Assembly: GCA_039881145.1 (NCBI GenBank) | Contig: JAYKKI010000015.1 | Span: 29,364,001-29,428,000, forward strand | From: Druceiella hillmani | Lineage: Eukaryota; Arthropoda; Insecta; Lepidoptera; Hepialidae | Reading direction: 5' to 3' | Length of the DNA: 64,000 nucleotides | In this document: positions 35,001 to 46,204 of the stretch, in pieces | Position numbering within the stretch: the stretch's first letter is position 1 | Layout: the number at the start of each line of letters is the position of its first letter | Notes under the pieces: generated by a model | The model's input: the letters and a program-made list of their open reading frames with translations, nothing else | Told to the model about the DNA's origin: nothing | Databases searched by the model: none | Translations under genes and position numbers: made by a program

Positions 35001-36950
35001 GTAGTGTGGTATACGGCCTCGTTGTTAGCTTTATTTTCAGCTTACATCTTACTATGTGAACACCAGTATTATACTTCAGTATTGATCAATGCGTATACTG
35101 AAGCTGATAATGATGTTGAAAATAATGCTGAAGTTTCGCTGACACCAATATCGATGCTGATATATGCAACAACCCTGTTTGGAACCTTGAAATAAGGTCT
35201 CTTTTACCTCACGGTCCTCTATTATAATAGGGAAAATATAAGTATCGATTATCTTGGGTCTAGCTCTTATCATCAAATACCAAGGATAGTACATTCACTG
35301 AAATCTGTTCCAGCGCCATTCACGCAAAGCTCTCTTGTACTTGACGTACTTGACTCCGCATTTGACATTCTTCACTTTCAATAGTCGTCTGCCGAGTGGC
35401 GTTCAGTAAGCGTGCGCTATGCCAGGGAATGCAATTAAGATGCTCCGCGAGTACATCTCGGGAGCTCCAGGTAGCGAGGTGGTGCGGCGGATGCTGTAAT
35501 TAGGTAGTCAGTATTGCGCAGTTTCGTGGAGAGATTTCCAGGTCGCGGACTTTAATGAAAATATTAAATGTGTGTTAACGAGGCGTGCTAATAAGAACAG
35601 GCAATGGTTATTTTGAGAATATTATTTTCCCATGTTGAGTGTAGGCAACAAAAATATCTACCAATCATTACGATATAAACTACAAAATGGCAAGCTTGAT
35701 GATACAGTTAAACATTTATGTGATGCGATTAGAGATGTTTTTCGTTATGTTTTTCGTTTACCGAAGAGTTTCTGGATTCGATATGAAATTTAAATTTATT
35801 CAATGACTTCATAATTTTGTACGAGTTACTGTATTGAGCTCAACAAAACACAGTAAAATACCAATATTTTATAGTTTCAATTCAAATAAAAACATTAAGC
35901 AGTGAAAAAAGATAACACATGTTGATATGGCGAATATTTCATTTATAGTTAATAAAAAGTTTCTTCCTACGTGCTGTAAGCTTGTGATAAATATTATTAT
36001 TTCTGTTCAAGATTTTATTTTTATAATTTATTATTTTGATACAAATAATAGCTATTCAGTTAACAGGCTCATAATTGCATTAATATTTCTTCTAAAACAG
36101 TCTGAGTCTATATGGATTGAAGTAAAGGTAGTGAAAAATACGACCAATTTTGATCACCGTTTTCCCAACTAGTCTCAACTACTTAAGATTGGACCAAATC
36201 GCCGTGAAATTTTGCACGCATGCAGCTTATGTTATGGAATTAACAATAAAGTTTATTCCAGGAATAGAATTCATTAAAAATTTTTCCGTAAAGGATAAGA
36301 GTGTGAATATGAATATTCATGTATATTTTCGGATTACATATATAATGTAATTTTAATTTTAGAAATAATCGTTTTGATTTCAACCATATTTTTTAGGGAT
36401 TATCTACACCATTATTTTTACAAAAGTGAAAGGGCAATAACACAGTAGATAAATTTAGCTAACAGTTTATACAGTATTTAATATATAATTTTTTTTGGCC
36501 AAACAAAAGTTTACACCTTCAAAATACGATGTCCATTTTCCGTACAAATTATGACATCACCATTTTAAGCGGCGTTTGTTGAAAAAGTCTTAGAATACAG
36601 AATAATCCAGAAGGCGTATACGCATAAATCTCTGCGCGGCCGCCTGAAGCCAAAAATCTTCTCCCCTCCACCGCGCTTCTTCTGCTAGTGCCCCGTCCTA
36701 CGCACACAATGTTTTCAGAAGAATAATTAACCCACCGTCTCTGGGAAATCGACATATATAAATATATCTGTTTGTGGCAGTACAATACAGATTTGCATCG
36801 ATTTATGTGGTGCATTGTTAGGTTTATATGAAGTATTATTATGGCCGCCACGTTACATTTATAAAATATTTATTCCAACCACAGCAAATAGACTACGTCA
36901 CATTTTACCATTTTTAATTAAAATGACTATTAAAATACATTATCATCAAA
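32030..36950. other. intergenic DNA with scattered repeat fragments
   Basis: No gene seen. Around 34740-34870 a TTTGTCTATTCGTTTATC...GTTTGTGTCAACGG stretch resembles degraded lepidopteran repeats rich in TCTGT motifs. CpG-richer islands occur at about 35300-35500 and 36560-36760 and may be transposon fragments; no ORF in them is convincing. Other ORFs here (34201, 35004, 35927, 36150) are short and mostly lack ATG starts. Confidence 0.5.
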
Positions 36951-36952
36951 TA

Positions 36953-37035
36953 TGTGCGTGTGTGTGTGTACGTGTTTGTGCGTGTGCGTGCGTGCGTAGG
37001 TACACATTACACACACACATCACACGAGTGTACAC
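36953..37035. repeat. (GT)n then (AC)n alternating purine-pyrimidine tract
   Basis: A run of TGTGCGTG/TGTGTG units to about 36997 is followed by TACACATTACACACACACAT, so the tract is partly self-complementary. Such DNA can form Z-DNA or a hairpin. Confidence 0.85.
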
Positions 37036-37084
37036 ATTAATCTACAAACTTATTTTGGTAATTTTGCCAATAATTTTTTTTTGT

Positions 37085-39190
37085 TAATACACTAAGAAAA
37101 TAATTGGCTTAGTGCCTTAAAATAAAAAGAGACTTTATAAAGTCCGCTATAAAAATATAAAAAGTAATCGGTCTCATACCAAAGAAATTTAAGAAGGGAA
37201 GGAAAATTTATTTATATTAATTAGCGTTCTATGTCATGTTAACATTTCTACTTACTTTAAACAATATCGGCTTGCATTTTCAGGAAAATAAAGACGGTGA
37301 AAATTAATTAATGTAACATTTGTTTCTTTCGCGCATCTTCGTAATCTTACATACAATGATTATATATGCGTAGGTAAAATATTTACGGAAAATTCAACTA
37401 TTACACCAAATTCTCTAATGACATCTCCCAAATCTCGATTTTTTAACAAATTCAATGTTACATTTTCCAGTATCAAGCAATTAAGAAGTTTTAATTTAGG
37501 TTAACAATTTTTTAAGAGGTTACAACACTAACGGAAATGGTGCGCTTCGGTTAATAATAATATTCTTTCATATTTTAAAATTGCATAGTTAATTGAAAAT
37601 GAAATTACGTAATAGTATTTACTTATAAAAAGTCATGTCCATTTGTTTCTTTTGAAGTTCAGTGTTCTTTTAGCGGGTGAGAATAGCATAAGCCAGCATT
37701 TTAAGCTATGTTGTGAGATACAAACCATACGACCGCTCATAGCTGTGTCTTAGATTGCACTGACAGCCGCGTTTTGATGCTACGCATTTTATGCGTAGCT
37801 TTTGTGGACACACCGTCGTGAGTATTCTCGCCTTCTGGAGTACTCATTATTCTAACGATAAAATTGTCGGTACTAGTTTGTCAAGCTACATTAAAAAGAA
37901 GAGAGTTATCATATTTCCAGCCTGTAACTTCAAAGTCAATAATTATGCCTGACAGTCCCTTGGCTGCTATTTTTTGCGATGTACTGGCTTTTTCCTGCAA
38001 CTTCGTTTTATGTATTATTATCATATGTTCATTGAAAAAATATTAATTTTGTCTCCAGAAGGTCGGCAGTTTTCTTTTTTTTTGTATATGAATTGTTGTA
38101 ATATACTTCTGATAAAATGTTTTTTTCATAATTTTCCATAAAAAATTGTTTGATCGTTTTAAGTGATGTGCGCACAAATTGACAGACAAACAAAAATGTG
38201 AAAAAGCATTGCTCCTTTTCTTCTTGAAATATAAATAAAACTTCTTAGAAATGTCGTCACATTGGGCTATTACGATTTAACAAATCTATCTATGCTACAT
38301 TTGGCTATTATGTTTCTCGATTCGTTACGTTTTTGTATTTTTAATTTATCGAACTTTTAATAAATTGAACGTTTCATATCCTGAGTTAATTTTATTATTT
38401 TGTGAATGTGAAACAATCTACAGATAATTTATCATTACCGTCATCGCTATTATAGGTGATTGAAGTAAAGTCTATAAAATATTTATGTTTATGGTTGCAG
38501 AGCAAGTGAGCTATAGCTAAATATTACACTATAGCGAAACATTGTTGTCATCTGTTTTGTTTCTCATTAATATTACAAACAATATATGATGATACTATAT
38601 AGGTGAATTAATGAGCCTACAATCTACTTTCAAGGTAACTTAGAAGGAGAAATAGCGACACAGGAGATTTAATAGCTATTATCAGCAACACGGATAAACC
38701 GTTTGGCTACGTCACTACCCCACATGATATCGTGGTTGAGCGTGCGGTCAGCTCCCGTAGGCTTTAATTTTGAATGCGTTTCTCTCTCAGCCAGGCTCCC
38801 AACAATGTACCGATGCAACGAGCGCGTGCGACCGCCACATGTCAAGTGTACCTTGCGGTCGATGTTACATTTGCGTCTAAAGCGGTTTGCGTTTGTGTAG
38901 TGCATTCAAAGTTGGTATAGTACTACAGTTCTTTAAGGTCAGAATAATTCCCCTAAAGTGGGTATTTTGCATAGGTTATCAAAAAGTATAGTATATAAAT
39001 ATAGCACTTAAAATGACATATCAAAGATCAAGACTTTTGCATGGTGTGCTAATTCAGTCATCTTGGAATATGGCGCCCTATTTTCACTCTTTTGGCCATA
39101 TTTCACTAATAGTTTTAAATACAAACAGTTGACAGTAAATACAAACAAAAGTTGGAAGTCAATATCGAATACATATTTTTATTTATATTA
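37085..39190. other. intergenic DNA, one GC-richer island
   Basis: Featureless AT-rich DNA except 38690-38910. That island is GC-richer and open on both strands for 65-78 codons, with no recognised protein. Its sharp compositional edges suggest an inserted element fragment. Confidence 0.45.
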
Positions 39191-39270
39191 ATAATTCGTC
39201 GTCGTGCTCAAGTCGTTTGACGGTGCGGCGCACCGCTGTACCTCGTCTTCAATTTCCGGTTTCTCGTCTA

Positions 39271-39870
39271 GTAATCCAACATAATCCGATATAACCCAAC
39301 CTAACATAATCCAACCTATCCCAATATAAGTCTAGGTACAACGCGACAGGTACAAGTCGAGGTACGTCCCACCTTGATTCAACGTAGCGAAACCCAATAT
39401 AACCTAATATAATACAACCCAAAATAATCCAATTGTTCCAACCCAACATAATTCAACTCAGGCCAATATGATCCATTTAAATCCAACATAATCCAACCCA
39501 ACCCAACATAATCCAACCCAACCTAATATAATCCAACATAACAAAACTCAACCCAAATAAACCAACACCCCAACCCAACATAACCAAATTCAACACAATA
39601 TACATTACTAAACCCAACATAACTCAATTCAGAATAATCCAATCCAACAAAACTGAACTTAATATAACCCAATCAAACGCAGCATAAACCCAACCCAACC
39701 CAACCCTACATACGCAATATAACCCACTACAACCCAACCGAATCCTAATTAACCCAATATAAACAATCTAAACTCAACATAAACCAACATAACCTAACCC
39801 AACGTAAACTAAAATCATACAATTTAACTTAACCCAATCATCTCAAGCCAACATAATCCAATCCAACAAA
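39271..39870. repeat. degenerate minisatellite of CCAACATAAT / AACCCAACCTAA units
   Basis: About 600 bp consist almost entirely of permutations of AATCCAACATAATCC, CCCAACCTAATAT and AACCCAACATAA, with no G-rich strand segments. The array is imperfect and not a clean tandem of one unit. The frames that cross it are low-complexity artefacts. Confidence 0.9.
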
Positions 39871-40086
39871 TACAAAAATGTAGTTTATGGAGATGTTGTG
39901 TGTTTTTTTTGTTTGTCTGTTTATCTGTTTGGATAGTCACTTGAAGAAACATTTAGCTTTTATTTCATCGGAATCAGTGCACTCGATCAGAAGATATACG
40001 AATTTAATATTTAAAATTCATTTTCATTCCATTTATATAATAACAAAGAAGTGTCTAGCTACTCACCGCGTGGTAATTGCACAAAC

Positions 40087-40187
<101 letters not shown>

Positions 40188-40378
40188 CACATTAATACAT
40201 GGCACTACGTGTAATTTAAATGGGGCAAGTTTTCCACTCGGACATGCATTAGCTAAACAGGCATGGCCGAGAGGTGAAGTGTGGAGTAGTGCGGGAGGGT
40301 ATTTACTCGAGTAAGCAATCTGAATGCGCGCAGACGCATGAGGACATACATCATTGTCAGTGGTTTTCGGCGCATAAA

Positions 40379-40430
40379 ATTTTTTGATATTGTGTGTGTT
40401 TGATAACAAACACACACAATATCAAAAAAT
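40379..40430. repeat. perfect hairpin, 24-bp arms and 4-nt loop
   Basis: The arm at 40379-40402 (begins ATTTTTTGATATTG, ends GTGTTTG) is followed by ATAA and its exact reverse complement at 40407-40430. No mismatch in either arm. Confidence 0.97.
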
Positions 40431-40619
40431 TACTATATTTCCCTTACTCGTTTAAAATTTCTCTTGTCAATATTTATAATTTAACGACTTTGGTAAGTTT
40501 AGTAATCGCGTAAATTTAATTATCATGAATTTTTTAGGAGAACATAACAAAAGTAATAAAACACAAATTTTTTTTGGTTTAAATATTTGTCCGTTTATGT
40601 GAGAGCCTGTTTTTTGTAC

Positions 40620-40812
40620 GCAATAATATTTAAAAAAAAATTCGGTGAAATTTTTACAGGTGGATTCCGTTTACATATAGACTAAGTTTTATTGCAAACT
40701 TAAAACAATTTACTTCCATAATTGATATATATAGCGTTCATGTATTAATCTTGCAGTTAACTTAATACTTTCTGCAAGGCCACACGTAAACATAGTCGCG
40801 GGCACAGCTAGT
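40620..40812 (-). mobile_element. lepidopteran repeat end
   Basis: GTCGCGGGCACAGCTAGT at 40795-40812, preceded by CCACACGTAAACATA, closely matches the ACTAGCTGTTGCCCGCGAC-type end (reverse complement) found in many lepidopteran repeat copies. The 5' extent is uncertain. AGGTGGATTCCGTTTACAT at 40659-40677 may belong to the same copy. No ORF. Confidence 0.5.
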
Positions 40813-42500
40813 AATATAATAATTTCATTAAAAACGCCTTTTTTATTTCCTTTTGTCACTTTTTCACTGTATATAATCGAAAACAAAAACATAATTTATT
40901 TTCACAACTAAATGAAATTACGTGATGTAGTAGTATTTCTTCATTTAAATTCTTAACCATGACCTCGGTTTTGTTGTATGACAACATCTGCAGGTGGGCA
41001 ATTTGTAAAGATCTGAGTTTCATTTAGTTGTGAATAAAAATTAAGTGATAATGAATTTCTACAAAATTAAAGCCTTAAAAAATATATTCAATAACTTATT
41101 TTTTTTAAAATAATTTTTTTCTTTGTGGCTGCTGTCATTTATTTGTTATGGTGACTGCCTTAAATATTTAAACTATATATTACTCCCACCTAAAGACGCA
41201 AAGCTCTTACTAACTCATCTACACTTCACTAGCAAAGCTCTGTAAGAACTTTGATGCTTTTATTTCAAAAGTTTTACAGTATTTTTTAAAGAGTATCTTG
41301 GCCCTTTTTACTAAGTATGAGATTTTATTCTTCTTGTCGACTTTCTCCAAGGTCTGATGGCTGATAGAGATTCGATAATACTAATTCGATAATGCTTATG
41401 TTTCTTTTTATTTCTCTCGGTTTCCTCAGCATATTGAGTTTTAGAAATAGTTTATCGCTTTACCCATTTATAGTATTTAACTTTTTTGAGATTTTGATTT
41501 TGGTCAGAATTATTATTTTATTATTTGGTATGAATTTTTATCACAAGGTGGTCTTTTGCACTTTTGTGTAGTAAAGCCAACAAAAGGAAAGAAAAAAAAT
41601 AATTAGGTTAGTTTCTAAGAAACTGAATTGGTGACTGACTTAAATTTTCTAAAATAATGTAGTTCCTGTGAGGGTCACTGTCCAATGTAAAATATTAAGT
41701 CTTAAAGGCGTCTACCAAATGCTAGTGATGTATTGCAGAGAGACTATGCTAGCGATTTTCAACAAGAATTAAGATGTAAAAAAAGTAATACACAATAGTT
41801 TAATAAAATAATACACAACTTTTACAATCTTCAAATGCCTCTGACTCCCTTCATTTCCATGTCCCTGCAGTGCTTTCTTTTGTTGTTAATTTATTGTTGT
41901 TGTAATTTAGTTTAGATATACTCGTATTATATGTTACCTTTACTTGACTTACACTCAACATGTAAAAAAAAATTTTTCTCAAAATTTTCTAAAATTTTCT
42001 AAAATTCATATTCGTGATATTAATTGTCTTTAATTTTTTATACTGCATAAATTTTTTTCAAAAAATATGCTGTTTTTCCAAATTTTCAAAATAGCCTTCA
42101 AATATAGCGGTTTCCGATGAATCGAAATCGAGAGATGGCATAATGAATGTCCTTGCCAAATTTCGTTAATTCTTTTGAGTTCTAAGTGATATTTTGTTTC
42201 AAATTCACAAACATACATACACACGCCAGTGCGTCTACACTATTGAAATTCACTTTGCTCGGTCTAAATATGAACACGTGTACTCAAACTTTGCTTCAAT
42301 TGTTAATAGTATTATGCTTAATCAACTACAGGTGGTCTTTTGAAAACAGTTTCAAAGCGCGGCGGTGAATGTTTTAAATGAAAATAAATTTAAAATGTAA
42401 CGATACAATCATCAGAGGCTTAATAATAAATTATTTAGTGATTTCAAAACCGTATTATTGGAAAAATATATAACAATTGCCTTCACATTTTAAAATCTTT
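40813..42500. other. intergenic DNA, no feature seen
   Basis: AT-rich, no credible ORF or RNA. Triple AAAATTTTCTAAAATT strings at 41978-42008 are a short tandem. Confidence 0.55.
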
Positions 42501-42519
42501 GTTGCAAGCTTTTGTGTAT

Positions 42520-42562
42520 AATTAATTTTTAATGTTATGCCTAATAACATTAAGAATTAATT
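42520..42562. repeat. hairpin, 19-bp arms with one mismatch and 5-nt loop
   Basis: The arm at 42520-42538 (AATTAATTTTTAATGTTAT) pairs with 42544-42562 except for one position. The loop is GCCTA. Confidence 0.9.
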
Positions 42563-42759
42563 GTAGCATTGATTTTAATGAAGCCTTTGCGACTGATGGA
42601 CAAGTGAGTTTAAGTGGAGTATTCGTTATTTAGGGAAGGGGTGAGAAGGCATTATTTCTGGTCTAGTTTTCATTAAATCGTGATGTTTGTTCTCCAATGG
42701 AAACGTTGATAAAAAGGGTTAAGAGATAAATTGTTTATATAGATAAGTGTTGATGAAAT

Positions 42760-43190
42760 ATTTAATAGCTTTGGTGATCGTAAACACGTTAATTACGGCT
42801 GTATTAGACATGTTTATAATACACGACTGCACGTACTCTCTAGATCGCCGATATCTTGGAATATTTTCCAATCGACATGATCATGTATTCACAATAAAAT
42901 ATAATTAACAAAACAAGCGTATATTTAGAATTTACTTTTGCCAATTAGCGAACTAAATTTGGAACGAAATACTATGTAAATAAGTATAGATAGTCAATAG
43001 AGCTGTGACCTTGCTTCGAGAGCGAAAACGGCCTAGAAATAGTTTCAATTTATTTGAGCTAGAGTTTAATTTAGGAGTAAATATAGATATGCACAAAAAT
43101 GATCGTTATATTTATCAATGTCGAATTTACGCCGGGCATTCAAGGACATGACGAGAAGGGCGACGCGGTCATAAATGAAATTAAATAGAC
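42760..43190. promoter_or_regulatory. possible conserved non-coding element
   Basis: A stretch with more balanced composition and varied motifs: TTAATTACGG at about 42790, ATCGCCGATATC at about 42844, a GTGACCTTG nuclear-receptor half-site-like string at about 43005, and CATGACGAGAAGGGCGACGCGG at about 43147. No ORF. Function inferred only from composition. Confidence 0.2.
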
Positions 43191-43199
43191 AAATTAAAA

Positions 43200-45220
43200 C
43201 TGATTTCCACTTAAATAAAGTAAAAAAAGTAAATAACTAACATTCAGACTTTTTCTATTCTTTATAATAATATGTAAGTAGTTATTGGTATAAAAGTGAT
43301 TTATTACAGATAACCACAACAAAATAGGTATAAAAATAAGGTTTATAGCGCAAATCAGTTGCAACAAAATGTCTTTTTTATATATTATATCAATAACCAA
43401 AACAATTTCTTACCTATAAAATAATGGTGCAGATATAGTTACAGTTAATTCGAACGAAAATTTTATATAGAATTAACCATGGATATAGGTAAAAAATATT
43501 TGTTATACGTTGTTAAAACCGGCCAAATGTTTGTTAGAAACAGGTATAAACTAGATTCCATCGTTGCCTGTACCTTTTAAAATGTAGATGTAAGTTTACC
43601 GTGTTATTATGTTAAAAAATCTAATTTTTCCAATCGGCAATTGAAAGATTAGAGATGGAAGTACATATTGCAATATCGACTTGCAAAAATCACGTTTATA
43701 TGTCCAAACTGTAGAAACTGTCAGGCTATGACAGACGGAAGGACGGACGAATATGCCTCATTGTACTAACGAACCCGAAAAATGGGACAAACAACATTTC
43801 ACCATCTTGCAGAGGAAGTTCACTGATCGTGAGATTTGGAAGTCGTGACATTTGGAGATGTCTTAAATACTGATAACGTTTGCGCACTAGGTATATCAGA
43901 TACAATTGGGTATTTGACTAATTTTTTTTTATTTCATTAATCATAATTTCAAGGTCATAATCATAATTTAATCATAATGTCTATAAAGAGCGTTACGCTG
44001 ATAAAGAGCGAAATTTTTTTTTAATAATCTTAAAAATTTACCGAGTTATAAAAATTTAAATTTAATCTTTAGAGAAGGACGGCAATACTGTGTTGTGAGG
44101 TCATTTTAAATATTGCACATTACATTCTACGAGAGGAAAAGAGACAGGGATATACCCAACTCTATCCGTATCTTCAAATTTGGAAAGCCTACAACTGGCT
44201 TATTTTTCAATCAATTTTTGAATTTTTTTCAAGACTGGTTTTTAATTAACTTATATTTCACAATATTGTACGAAAAATATCAAAATTTAGAATGAGTCAA
44301 CCACCGTATTCGTATTCCACAGACAGTTTAATTCTATAGTCTAATTCTCCAAACAGTTATATATTTAAGTACGTGTTGGTCGTAGTGTTTGGTCTAGTTA
44401 AAACATTTCAAGGTTACGTGCTGTTTTTTAGAGTGCGAAGAAGATTAAGGAAATTCAAAGAAGTAACCATTAGGATGGGTGATCGTGGCTGAAACTTAAA
44501 ACCTGGCCACATATAATGAGTTCGAAAATAAATCGTTTTACACAAATGTAATTTATGAATAAATTGTTCATATAAGTATAACAACACGCATAAAGATTTG
44601 TGTTATATTTTTATTAAAGCATATAATTAATAGAAAACAGATTTAAAAATATAACCTGTCAAGAGCGTTTCGGATACGCCCCTGACTATATTATAGATTG
44701 TAGGTTAATAAATTTGTAGGTTTGAGATGTTATAAAAATGTAAATTTTAATATTGTACCAATATAATACGATGATAATTCTTCACCTTGAAAAATTTTAT
44801 ACTTTTTGTCATTTTATGAAATGGTTTTAAAAACAAACTCGAAAAACTCGGAATGCTACAGTGAGTGTTATAATTTTTGTTGAAAGGACTAATTAAGATT
44901 TACAATATTTCACAAGTTAAGGGTGACGACGATTTCGAAAGGAAATACCTTGGAAAAAATCATTGAAATTACTTAGTACCAGAACAAATTTTGTAGCTTT
45001 TCAAATATCTGTCCGACGACAGCCCACTTGATGGGGATACATTTTGGTTTTATTTTAATTTTTTTCATTGTATTTAAACAAAATGTTGACACACCTGTTT
45101 CAAAACATTTTCTTTTAATTTGACTTTTTATCAGATTTCTTACTTCACTGTCACCAAAACTAAAAACTGAGATAGTTTCTAGTGTTGATGAAGTACACAA
45201 CGCTACTCTTTAGCTCTGTA
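43200..45220. other. intergenic DNA, no gene seen
   Basis: AT-rich. A GACAGACGGAAGGACGGACGA string at 43730-43750 is typical of insect dispersed repeats. A short duplication of CATAATCATAATTT occurs at about 43940-43980. ORFs here are not protein-like. Confidence 0.5.
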
Positions 45221-45224
45221 ACAA

Positions 45225-45830
45225 ATATGTTCATCTGTCTGAAAACTATTGAAAAACGGTCAACATCTGACACAAATCTGATTTAAGAGCTTAAGATTCC
45301 ACCCCTTTCTTATATAAAGGAATGATAATGTTGATTCGTATGAGGTTATTACAATTTTTAGTATTCCGTACAAAAAAAAATCAGAAAAGCGGAATGAACT
45401 CGGTGTCTGTTCATCTGTCCGTCTCTTACAGACTATTTTCTGCGAAAACCAGCGACCCGTAGAACTGAATTTTGATACAATGTACAAAAATACCTACAAA
45501 TGCTGTACTTCATCTATATACGCAGTTTACTGTGCTGCTTTATAAAAGTGATACGGCGCTTCGCGCCAAATATTTTTGTAACAAAAAAAGTAATGTTTTT
45601 CGCGAATTTCCTTTCACGAAATGACGTTATTGAGGCCGAACTGATGTCGAAAATATCGCTATATATCCGATCATGCATACCAAATTTCGAAAAATTTCCT
45701 CCGATGATAGAGATGAAAATTTTTGATGATATGTATTCAGATTTCATAAAAAAATCGAGTACGTTGATAAAATGGTACATCTGATATTGCGCTGTAAAAT
45801 TCATAATTTTTGTTTTTTTTCTCAGGTCTG
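45225..45830 (+). repeat. dispersed repeat of a common lepidopteran type
   Basis: TTCCGTACAAAAAAAAATC, GTCTGTTCATCTGTCCGTCT, ACAGACTATTTTCTGCGAAA and CTGAATTTTGATACAATGT occur in the order seen in long non-coding repeats of moths that begin GGTTCCGTA and contain TCTGTCCGTC. A second TGTTCATCTGTCTGAAAACT copy lies at 45228. The ORFs at 45500 (+) and 45514 (-) overlap each other inside the repeat and are not genes. Confidence 0.55.
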
Positions 45831-45989
45831 AAGAGTAATAGTTATGCTTGATATATTTTTAAATAAAAACTTATTGCCACCGGTCCCAATTCGCTACGAC
45901 GAAGGTTTTTGGGAAATCGGTGCACAAACAGTTGGCCGATTGCGAAACAAGGCAAATAAATGGTGATCGACTTTCAGAATGACCTAAAT

Positions 45990-46200
45990 CGCTGCCGTAG
46001 TGTGTTGGATTGATTACAAAGCATACGGCCTTTGATGGCGTGGCGCACCGCGTGGTTCCGGATTCGATACCCGGCCGTTCGACGAGCGGGTAGTACTGGT
46101 GTTTTGGTTATCTGTAAGATATTGCTCTCTTAGTAAGTCCATCATATGTATCAACTGCATACATTAAAGTACATAAAAATAGATAAATAAATGATTTCAT
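45990..46200 (+). mobile_element. SINE-like element with a B-box-type motif
   Basis: A sharply GC-richer head contains TGGCGTGGCGC (A-box-like, 46036) and GGATTCGATACCC (B-box-like, 46060-46072). An AT-rich tail ends in ATAAAAATAGATAAATAAATG. A head with a pol III-type internal promoter and a simple A-rich tail is the standard SINE layout. The A to B spacing is short, so a real tRNA is excluded. Confidence 0.5.
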
Positions 46201-46204
46201 GAAA

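Noticed and set aside
39271..39870. Internal telomere array
   Set aside because: The insect telomere unit would be pure CCTAA/TTAGG. Here CCTAA is only occasional within CCAACATAAT-type units.
45500..45804. Opposed ORFs of 94 and 96 codons
   Set aside because: They overlap on opposite strands inside a dispersed lepidopteran-type repeat and show no domain.
46030..46080. tRNA gene
   Set aside because: Only a B-box-like and a poor A-box-like string at too short a spacing, with no cloverleaf. It fits a SINE head better.
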